DNA of 5,549 bases, from contig JAJYJL010000661.1 in NCBI GenBank assembly GCA_021789565.1, positions 1-5,549 on the forward strand, written 5' to 3'. Source of the stretch: Acidobacteriota bacterium (lineage in GTDB: Bacteria; Acidobacteriota; Terriglobia; UBA7540). A program made the translations under genes and the position numbers. Shown here one piece after another: positions 1-5,549 of this stretch (the first letter of the stretch is position 1; the number at the start of each line of letters is the position of its first letter). The notes under the pieces are model-generated. The model made no database searches. It had not been told where the DNA came from and worked only from the letters and a program-made list of their open reading frames with translations.

Positions 1-644
1 GTGACCATGAAAAGTATCCCCGCGCCGGAAAGTTCGCACAGCGCAAACTCTTCCAGCGGTTGGACCGTGAGATCTTCTTTTTTGTGCAGTCTCAGCCTTA
101 CATTGGCAGGCAACTGTATCCCGGAGACCTGAAGCGGCAGATTCTCCATACCCCTGACAATCCACCACAACACGGTGTCTCGCGCAACTCCTGGGGGAAG
201 CTCGGCGGTGACACGAATGCTCTTAGAAAAGGGGACGCGGTAGTTCATAAAGACGCCGCTGGGCGCACCCGTTATCCCATTGAATTTTGTTCCCCAGGGC
301 GCGCTTGGATCTTCGAAGCCGACTCCCACACCCAGGCCAAGCTCCATGTGAATCGATGGAGTCGCTTCGCCATCCACATAGATTCGTACACGCAATCGAG
401 AGAAATGTGGGAATGAGCCACCGAACCAGATATGGTCCAAATATCCACTGCCCGACTTCTCCCCAAGTACCGCTTCCGCGTGTTTGAGAAACGGCTTCTC
501 TTGCTTGCCGACGAACGTGAAGGTGAAAGCGCTAGCCATCGACGGTTCGGATCGAACAGTCTCTCCCTTGCTGTCTACGGAAGAAAGAGCCGCGGACGCA
601 AGCGAGACACCGGCAATAGAAAGAGAGAATCTGCGTCGATTCAT
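1..644 (-). CDS. GH172/DUF2961-like secreted protein, N-terminal part, cut by the left edge
   Basis: The frame is open from an ATG at 644 to the left edge, giving 214 residues with no stop, so the C-terminal part is missing. Residues 1-25 look like an export signal: MNRRRF followed by an uncharged stretch rich in Ala, Ser, Leu and Val. The Arg run followed by Phe suggests the Tat route. The rest has the DUF2961 (now GH172) pattern in order: GSGYLDHIWFGG at 65-76, RIYVDGEATPSI at 87-98, a Gly-rich ELGLG loop at 101-105, PSGVFMNYRVPF at 128-139 and a WWIVRG strand at 160-165. These match the family's GpGxIxxIW, RIYWDGExxPS, NxYxxPF and Tyr-rich strand blocks. Characterised GH172 enzymes act on fructofuranose or arabinofuranose glycans. 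The substrate cannot be read here, and the catalytic glutamates probably lie beyond the edge. The start is supported by a Shine-Dalgarno site and by the signal sequence. It is probably a separate transcription unit from dnaE2. The family call is fairly secure; the enzymatic function is not. Confidence 0.72.
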   Translation of the reverse strand, partial: MNRRRFSLSIAGVSLASAALSSVDSKGETVRSEPSMASAFTFTFVGKQEKPFLKHAEAVLGEKSGSGYLDHIWFGGSFPHFSRLRVRIYVDGEATPSIHMELGLGVGVGFEDPSAPWGTKFNGITGAPSGVFMNYRVPFSKSIRVTAELPPGVARDTVLWWIVRGMENLPLQVSGIQLPANVRLRLHKKEDLTVQPLEEFALCELSGAGILFMV

Positions 645-648
645 CGAT

Positions 649-655
649 CACCCTC
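649..655 (-). promoter_or_regulatory. Ribosome binding site of the GH172-like gene
   Basis: Read on the minus strand, GAGGGTG sits just before the ATG at 644. The GAGG core is complementary to the 16S anti-Shine-Dalgarno sequence and lies 7 bases from the start codon. This fixes the start that gives the twin-arginine-like leader. I could not pick out a convincing sigma-70 promoter upstream of it. Confidence 0.6.
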
Positions 656-925
656 AGTTGATTTCATTTTCATATTGCACTCTAAGTCTACCCAATCGCG
701 AAACGCACTAGCACGCTCTCGACGGAATTTGATCGAGGACGCGTCCAGACTGTGCGATGCTATCGCAAACTGCTCAATGGGTCCGACAAACGCTTTGCCG
801 AACATTGGGCTGTGAAGAGAGGCACTCCAGGGCGCTGATCGAGCTCGTACCGGGCCCTCGAAGTTGCCGGTTCTCTCACCTGTCAGTTGACGTAGAACGG
901 CCTTCACGGTAGCAATGCTTCTGAG

Positions 926-943
926 TTGGCGATGAATCGCCAA
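926..943 (-). terminator. Possible weak hairpin downstream of dnaE2
   Basis: A perfect 7-base inverted repeat (TTGGCGA / TCGCCAA) with a 4-base loop lies about 67 bases after the dnaE2 stop codon. It could stabilise or end the dnaE2 transcript. No run of T follows it on the minus strand, so it is not a standard intrinsic terminator. A second, shorter hairpin lies between it and dnaE2 at 961-974: a 5-base stem with a GCAA loop on the minus strand, followed by CCCTTT. Either could be chance. Confidence 0.25.
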
Positions 944-1009
944 TGCGCTCACATAAAGGGTGGAATTGCTTCCAGTCGAGCTTGATGAAATCCCTGTGTG
1001 GATGCGTAC

Positions 1010-4000
1010 TCAGTGAAAGTCATGCGAGCGCACGTCGATGGCCTGGTCGGAGAGGGGCTCGAGGCGTTTGGCGCGGATGTGAATCACACCATTCTGATTC
1101 TGGAGCGGCCCTTCAGCCAGCAGAAACCGCGCGCGCGTGACCACGAGGCGTTCCTGTTCGAACAGGTCCGGCGAGACGATGACGTTGGTGATTCCGGATT
1201 CGTCTTCCATTGAGATGAACAGAAATCCTTTTGCTGTGCCAGGCCGCTGGCGCGCAATCACGCAGCCCGCGGTGCGCACCCATGCGCCGTCGGGCTTCTG
1301 TTGCAGGTCCGCTGCAGCAAGGATTCCGTGAGCGCGCAGTGCTTCACGGCGAAACTGCATAGGATGACGACCGACAGTGAGACCGGTGCCACTGTAGTCG
1401 GCTACCAGGCGCTCGGTGTCGGTCATCGCCGCGAGCGGCTGGAGTTTGGCTTCTTCGCGCAGCCACGCGCTCTGCTGGCGCAGCAGCGGTCCTTCCAGCT
1501 TGCCAGCACGTTCGACCTGCCAGAGCGCGTCGCGGCGATGCTCGATGCCATCGATACTGTTGAGCGCACCGATGCGCGCGAGAAGCGCGAGTTCCTTGCG
1601 ATTGAGCAATGGAACGCGCAGCGCCAGGTCTTCAGCAGAAGCAAAGAGGCCATCCTGCAAGCGAGTGGCTACGATGGCCTCGGCAGCCTGGCGACGCAGG
1701 CCGTGCGCGTATCCCAGACCCATCCGAAGCGAGAGCGATCCATCTGGCTCATGCTCCAGTGTGCAGGGCCACTCGGAGATCTGCGCGTCGATTGGCTTTA
1801 CACGCAGGCCGTGGCGGCGTGCATCGGTGACCAGCACTGCCGGCGCATAGAAGCCCATTGGCTGGTTGTTAAGCAGCGCACAGGTGAAGGCGGCGAGGTA
1901 CTTCACCTTGAGATAGGCTGAGGCGTAGGCGATGAGCGCAAAGCTCGCGGCGTGCGACTCGGGGAATCCATACAATGCGAAAGAACTGATGTTGTCGACG
2001 ATGCGTTGCTGTGTTTCTTCGTCGATCCCGTTGGCGGTCATGCCGGCGCGCAGACGACCTTCGAGGTTCTTCATCCGCTCCCACGACCGGCGCATGCCCA
2101 CTGCACGGCGCAGCTCTTCAGCCTCGGATCCCGAAAAGTTCGCGACTGTCATCGCCATGCGCAAGAGCTGCTCTTGAAACAGCGGCACGCCGAGCGTGCG
2201 TTTGAGCACGGGTTCAAGTGATGGATGCGGATAGGTAACGGGTTCGAGCCTCTGCCGGCGGCGCATGTAGGGATGCATCATCTTGCCGACGATGGGTCCG
2301 GGGCGGATGATGGCCACCTGCACGACGACATCGTAAAAGTGCTCTGGGTGATTCTGGGGCAGAGCAGCCATCTGCGCGCGGCTCTCGACCTGGAACATGC
2401 CAACCGTGTCCGCGCGCTGCAGTGTGCGGTAGACATCAGTGTCTTCCGGCAACTGGGCAAGGTCGATCGTCTCTCCATGGTGCTGCGGGATCAGTTCGAT
2501 GCAGTCCTTGAGGACAGCCATCATGCCGAGGCCAAGCAGATCGACCTTGATGATGCCCATGTCGGCGCAGTCTTCCTTGTCCCACTGGATCACGGTGCGA
2601 CCGGGCATGGACGCGCGTTCGAGCGGCACAACGTGGTTGAGCAATCCTTTGCAGATGACCATGCCGCCGGAGTGCTGGCCGAGATGGCGCGGAAGCCCCT
2701 GCAGGCGCATCGACAGCTCAAGATATTTTGCGATGCGGGGATGCTCGATATCGAAGCCTGCGTGGCGAAAGGCAGTAGCCATGGTGTCGGTTGCGCCGCG
2801 CCATTCCCAGCGGCCAACGAGGCCGGAGAGTCGGCTGAGCGCGTCCTCATCGAAGCCCATGGCCTTGCCGGCTTCCCGAGCTGCTGAGCGGCTGCGGTAG
2901 GTGATGACGTTAGCCGTCATCGCGGCGCCAAGTTCGCCATAGCGCTGGTAGATGTACTGGATCGCCTGCTCGCGCATCTGATCGGAGGGTAGATCAAGAT
3001 CGATGTCCGGCCACTCACCACGGCTCTCGCTCAGGAAGCGCTCGAAGAGCAGCTCCATGCCGACGGGATCAACGGCGGTGATTTCGAGTGCGTAACAGAC
3101 GGCGGAGTTGGCCGCACTGCCGCGGCCTTGAATGAGGATGCCGTTGTGCTTGGCGAACTGCACAATATCCCAGACGATGAGGAAGTACCCGGCGAAGCCA
3201 AGCTTTGCGATCAGCCGGAGCTCATGCTCTACCTGGGCTCGTGCACGGCTCATGAGGTCCGCATCATTCTTTGGGCCGTAGCGGTGGATGACTCCCTTGG
3301 CGACCAGTTGTGCAAGATAGCTGTTCATGGTCTCACCGGCAGGGACAGGGTAGTGCGGAAACTGGTAATCAAAATCGTTGAGCCGGAATGATAATCGCGC
3401 GGAGAGTTCGCACGTATTCCCGATGGCCTCGGGAATATCGGCAAAGAGACGCATCATCTCGCGCGCGGGACGCAGATAACGCTGGCTGTTCAACGTAAGC
3501 AGGCGTCCGGCACGATCCAACTGGGTGTGATGGCTAATTGCAGTGAAGATGTCGAGGATCTCGCGGTCGTAGGCCTTGGCGTAGCGCACGCCATTGGTTG
3601 CCAGCACGGGTAGGCGCAGTGATCGCGCAATGCGTAATGCGGCCTGGTTGCGCCATTCTTCCTCGCGTTCATGGTGACGTTGCAGCTCGATATACACGTT
3701 CTCATGCCCGTAGATCGCAATCAACTGATCCACGAGCCTGCGGCCTGCTTCTTCTCCACCACCCATCAACGCCGCAGCCAATGGTCCTTCGTCGCCTCCG
3801 GTCAGGCAGACAAGGCCTTCGGCGTACTGCTCCAGATCGTCCAACGTTGCCGCGCCTTCGCCCTTGTTCGGCTCGCGCAGCTTGAAGGTCGTGATGAGCT
3901 GGCAGAGGTTCTGGTAGCCGGTTCGAAATGTGCAGAGGAGCGGCAGGCGTGAGGGTTCTGAAATCCGCTGCATGGGGAGCCACGCAGCGGGCATCATGCG

Positions 4001-4228
4001 CGGGCCAAAGTCGGCAACAGCAATCTCTGCACCGATATGTGCGGCGACACCTGCACGGACGGCGGCGGTGTGAAAACGTGCAGCGCCGTAGATGCCGTTG
4101 CGGTCTAGCAGCGCGATTGCCGGCATTTGCAGTTCGGCGGCGCGCTCGATGAGGTCTTCGGGCTGCGAGGCGCCTTCCAGGAAACTGAAGGCACTGGCTG
4201 CATGCAGTTCTATATAGCCATCAGTCAT
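1010..4228 (-). CDS. dnaE2: Error-prone DNA polymerase III alpha subunit DnaE2 (ImuC)
   Basis: A complete C-family polymerase of 1072 residues, normal for DnaE2. By family knowledge it copies past damaged bases as the catalytic part of the ImuA-ImuB-DnaE2 mutasome and is a main source of damage-induced mutation. The N-terminal PHP domain (about 5-270) opens with ELHAASAFSFLEGAS and contains LLDRNGIYG. The palm has GYFLIVWDIVQFA (347-359) and QGRGSAANS (367-375). It also has the catalytic pair D408 and D410 in PDIDLDL and the third aspartate D563 in KVDLLGL. The fingers include FPESHAASFALIAY (755-768) and QPMGFYAP. A helix-hairpin-helix region follows near 875-900, and an OB fold at about 983-1058. 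The protein ends in SHDFH, a tail common in DnaE2. Several PHP metal ligands are replaced, so proofreading from this domain is unlikely. No strong clamp-binding motif is visible; GPLLRQ near 913 is a poor match. The ATG overlaps the end of imuB, and the protein begins four residues before the conserved YIELH, which supports this start. Induction with imuB by the SOS response is expected, but the promoter is outside the window. Confidence 0.97.
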   Translation of the reverse strand: MTDGYIELHAASAFSFLEGASQPEDLIERAAELQMPAIALLDRNGIYGAARFHTAAVRAGVAAHIGAEIAVADFGPRMMPAAWLPMQRISEPSRLPLLCTFRTGYQNLCQLITTFKLREPNKGEGAATLDDLEQYAEGLVCLTGGDEGPLAAALMGGGEEAGRRLVDQLIAIYGHENVYIELQRHHEREEEWRNQAALRIARSLRLPVLATNGVRYAKAYDREILDIFTAISHHTQLDRAGRLLTLNSQRYLRPAREMMRLFADIPEAIGNTCELSARLSFRLNDFDYQFPHYPVPAGETMNSYLAQLVAKGVIHRYGPKNDADLMSRARAQVEHELRLIAKLGFAGYFLIVWDIVQFAKHNGILIQGRGSAANSAVCYALEITAVDPVGMELLFERFLSESRGEWPDIDLDLPSDQMREQAIQYIYQRYGELGAAMTANVITYRSRSAAREAGKAMGFDEDALSRLSGLVGRWEWRGATDTMATAFRHAGFDIEHPRIAKYLELSMRLQGLPRHLGQHSGGMVICKGLLNHVVPLERASMPGRTVIQWDKEDCADMGIIKVDLLGLGMMAVLKDCIELIPQHHGETIDLAQLPEDTDVYRTLQRADTVGMFQVESRAQMAALPQNHPEHFYDVVVQVAIIRPGPIVGKMMHPYMRRRQRLEPVTYPHPSLEPVLKRTLGVPLFQEQLLRMAMTVANFSGSEAEELRRAVGMRRSWERMKNLEGRLRAGMTANGIDEETQQRIVDNISSFALYGFPESHAASFALIAYASAYLKVKYLAAFTCALLNNQPMGFYAPAVLVTDARRHGLRVKPIDAQISEWPCTLEHEPDGSLSLRMGLGYAHGLRRQAAEAIVATRLQDGLFASAEDLALRVPLLNRKELALLARIGALNSIDGIEHRRDALWQVERAGKLEGPLLRQQSAWLREEAKLQPLAAMTDTERLVADYSGTGLTVGRHPMQFRREALRAHGILAAADLQQKPDGAWVRTAGCVIARQRPGTAKGFLFISMEDESGITNVIVSPDLFEQERLVVTRARFLLAEGPLQNQNGVIHIRAKRLEPLSDQAIDVRSHDFH

Positions 4229-4240
4229 ACAGCCCTACCA
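4221..4240 (-). promoter_or_regulatory. imuB-dnaE2 overlap and dnaE2 ribosome binding site
   Basis: On the minus strand the end of imuB reads GGGCTGTATGACTGA. The dnaE2 ATG (4228-4226) lies inside imuB, five bases before the imuB stop codon (4223-4221), giving an 8-base overlap in a different frame. A GGTAGGG stretch within the last imuB codons (4233-4239) can act as the Shine-Dalgarno site about 4 bases before the ATG. This arrangement suggests translational coupling, so that the two proteins are made together. Confidence 0.7.
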
Positions 4241-5549
4241 TCTTCCAGCACTTCTCAAGAGGCTCAAACACAAGGCAACAGTAGAGCGATTCTCCGGCGG
4301 CGCTGCGTGCAATGGCGTCCCACTGCTGGTCAGCCCAGAGCGTCGGGCTCCACCACGCGCCGCTCGCAATCCACGGTCCGTAGGCGCGCTCGATGGCATA
4401 GACGGTCCCGCGAAAGGAGAAGTTCACAGGCGACTTGCCGCGCAGGGTGACGCTCAGCGGCTCTGCCGGACGCAACATGCGCAGCGCGCCGCGTGTTGGC
4501 CGTAGTTCGCTGCTACAGGACGTAGCCTCATTGCTGGCAGTCACAACGCGAAAAGGCGCGACCTCGAAGCTGCCAGCCCGGTGTGTGTCTTTGAGCACGG
4601 GCATGCCGACGCTGTCCTCGCCAACGATCGAGCGCAACCGAGCGAGTGTTATGTCGAGCCGATCTGGCTCCGGGGCCTGCGGCGAAAACAGACCAAGCTG
4701 TACCTTGCTGCGGCTGCCTGTTTCCGCCGTCAGTGTCACTGCAAGGATCGCCGCCTGCGGTGGATGCGCGGCCAGATCAAGCTGCAGAAGTTTCATCCAG
4801 AGTTGCAATTCATTGCCTGCGAGCGCGGGACGAACCGTACGCCTGTACTCCATTCCGCCGTCGAGCCGGAGCGCGACGATGACTGCGGCAAGCGTGACCA
4901 GGTGATTTGCGGCGCGTGCAATCAACTGTTCGAGAAGCACGCGCAGGACGAAGAGCAATGAGTCGAGCAGCTCCACCGGCGTATCGAGGTCGATGCCTTC
5001 TTCAAGTGCCAGTTCCTCTTCGAGCGGAACCAAGAGATGTGGTGCCGTACCAAGCGCGATCTGCCGCAGGCGTTTGGCCTCCTGGCCCATGCGCGCTACA
5101 AGCGAAGCTTCAGGCAGATCTGCAAAATCTCCAAGCGTGCGAATGCCCCATGTGGCAAAGGTATCGGCCTGCTGTTCTGTGAGATCGAGAACGGAAAGTG
5201 GCAACGGCGCAAGGGCTGCGCGTTCCTGTCCCGCAGGTACGACACAGAAGCCGGAGTTGCGTGCGAGGGCAAGACAGCGCGCCGCTTGAAAACTGCCAGC
5301 AATGGCAATTGCAGCAGCTAGTCCCACCGTGCGCAAGCGCTCGATGAGACTCACTGCAAGTTTGGCCGGGGGGCCAAAGAGCTGACCGGTTCCGGCGATA
5401 TCAAGGACAGCGAGATAGATGCTGCCGCGTCCGCACTCTTCGACGCGCGGCGTGAACTGGGCTGCGCAGGCCAGCAACGCCGAACGCGCGCTTTTTTCTT
5501 CAATCCGTGAGCGCGTGAGCAGCGTCGCCGGAAATGTCTCAGCCTCGAC
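4221..5549 (-). CDS. imuB: ImuB, Y-family pseudo-polymerase of the SOS mutasome, N-terminus cut by the right edge
   Basis: The last 442 residues are visible and the frame stays open to the right edge. Compared with usual ImuB lengths of about 500-530, roughly 70 N-terminal residues are missing. A TTG at 5477 is internal, not the start, because upstream codons continue the family pattern into AAQFTPRVEE. Visible parts are a palm segment with SIYLAVLDIAGTGQLFG (43-59), a thumb helix-hairpin-helix near 133-167 (WGIRTLGDFADLP), and a little-finger region to about 280. The ImuB-specific C-terminal region follows and ends in GPWIASGAWW and WKMVGLYD. The Y-family SxDE motif reads SIYL here, so the catalytic Asp and Glu are Tyr and Leu. 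This fits ImuB's known role as an inactive scaffold that recruits DnaE2 to the sliding clamp. The clamp-binding pentapeptide QLGLF is at 284-288 (bases 4686-4700). ImuA is expected just upstream, outside the window. An active DinB/Pol IV is less likely, given the lost catalytic pair, the long C-terminal region and the overlap with dnaE2. Confidence 0.95.
   Translation of the reverse strand, partial: VEAETFPATLLTRSRIEEKSARSALLACAAQFTPRVEECGRGSIYLAVLDIAGTGQLFGPPAKLAVSLIERLRTVGLAAAIAIAGSFQAARCLALARNSGFCVVPAGQERAALAPLPLSVLDLTEQQADTFATWGIRTLGDFADLPEASLVARMGQEAKRLRQIALGTAPHLLVPLEEELALEEGIDLDTPVELLDSLLFVLRVLLEQLIARAANHLVTLAAVIVALRLDGGMEYRRTVRPALAGNELQLWMKLLQLDLAAHPPQAAILAVTLTAETGSRSKVQLGLFSPQAPEPDRLDITLARLRSIVGEDSVGMPVLKDTHRAGSFEVAPFRVVTASNEATSCSSELRPTRGALRMLRPAEPLSVTLRGKSPVNFSFRGTVYAIERAYGPWIASGAWWSPTLWADQQWDAIARSAAGESLYCCLVFEPLEKCWKMVGLYD
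4686..4700 (-). other. Sliding-clamp binding motif QLGLF in ImuB
   Basis: These five codons encode Gln-Leu-Gly-Leu-Phe, a close fit to the bacterial beta-clamp consensus QL(S/D)LF. They lie at the junction between the little-finger region and the C-terminal domain, followed by a Pro-rich linker (SPQAPEPD). This is where ImuB proteins, including the mycobacterial one, carry their clamp motif. It is the likely docking point of the whole mutasome. Confidence 0.8.

Larger units (their letters stand above)
645..1009. other. Gap between dnaE2 and the GH172-like gene
   Basis: This 365-base gap has no gene I can support. It holds two small hairpins near the dnaE2 end (926-943 and 961-974) and the ribosome binding site of the left-hand gene. 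A 103-codon minus-strand frame with a GTG start (952 down to 641) crosses most of it. Its stop overlaps the ATG of the GH172-like gene as ATGA, but it has no ribosome binding site, no recognisable domain and an irregular composition. Any promoter for the left-hand gene should be here, but no clear -35/-10 pair is visible. Confidence 0.6.

Noticed and set aside
60..487. Plus-strand frames at the left end (118 and 66 codons)
   Set aside because: They run antisense to the GH172-like gene, whose reading frame has clear family motifs, a signal sequence and a ribosome binding site. The plus-strand frames have none of these.
645..720. Sigma-70 promoter for the GH172-like gene
   Set aside because: A TTGGGT element can be found on the minus strand, but nothing close to TATAAT follows at the right distance, so I do not call a promoter.
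1301..1921. 206-codon plus-strand open frame opposite dnaE2
   Set aside because: It lies entirely antisense to conserved dnaE2 codons. Its translation shows no domain logic and is what GC-rich codon use on the other strand commonly produces.
2225..2887. 220-codon plus-strand open frame opposite dnaE2
   Set aside because: It is antisense to the palm and fingers region of dnaE2. Length alone is not evidence here, and there is no convincing ribosome binding site or recognisable fold.
4435..4961. Plus-strand open frames (156 and 126 codons) opposite imuB
   Set aside because: They overlap each other in different frames and run antisense to conserved imuB sequence, so they are shadows of that gene.
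5475..5477. TTG at 5477 as the start of imuB
   Set aside because: Codons upstream of it to the window edge continue the expected ImuB palm sequence with no stop. Starting here would delete the N-terminal palm, so the true start is outside the window.
1..5549. A mobile element, CRISPR array, tRNA or LexA operator in the window
   Set aside because: I saw no terminal inverted repeats, direct repeat arrays, tRNA-like folds or transposase motifs. The SOS operator of this cassette would be upstream of imuA or imuB, beyond the right edge.

Overview
The window carries one strand of genes: everything convincing is on the minus strand, so transcription runs from right to left. At the right is most of imuB, which enters from beyond the right edge. 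It is followed, with an 8-base overlap, by a complete dnaE2. A 365-base gap comes next, and then the first 214 codons of a GH172/DUF2961-like secreted protein that runs off the left edge.

imuB and dnaE2 are the two polymerase-type parts of the imuA-imuB-dnaE2 'mutasome', the SOS-inducible translesion synthesis cassette of many bacteria that lack or supplement UmuDC (Pol V). By family knowledge, DnaE2 does the error-prone synthesis. ImuB is a Y-family pseudo-polymerase that holds the complex on the sliding clamp. ImuA (or ImuA'), if present, should lie just outside the right edge, and the LexA-controlled promoter would be there too. The sequence agrees with this division of labour. ImuB has a clean clamp-binding pentapeptide (QLGLF) but lacks the Y-family catalytic Asp-Glu pair. 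DnaE2 keeps all three polymerase aspartates but has a degraded PHP domain.

The gap at 645-1009 holds two small hairpins and one doubtful 103-codon ORF, but no convincing terminator or promoter. The left-edge gene has its own ribosome binding site and a twin-arginine-like leader. It looks like an unrelated carbohydrate-active protein and shows no sign of belonging to the mutagenesis cassette.

The organism is a moderately GC-rich Gram-negative-type bacterium. The dnaE2-type cassette next to a secreted GH172-like protein with an MNRRRF-type leader would suit a soil lineage such as Acidobacteriota, but this is a guess from gene style and not from a marker. I see no mobile element, CRISPR array, tRNA or rRNA, and no clear new system. 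The window reads as an ordinary chromosomal DNA-damage-response locus with a few details worth checking.
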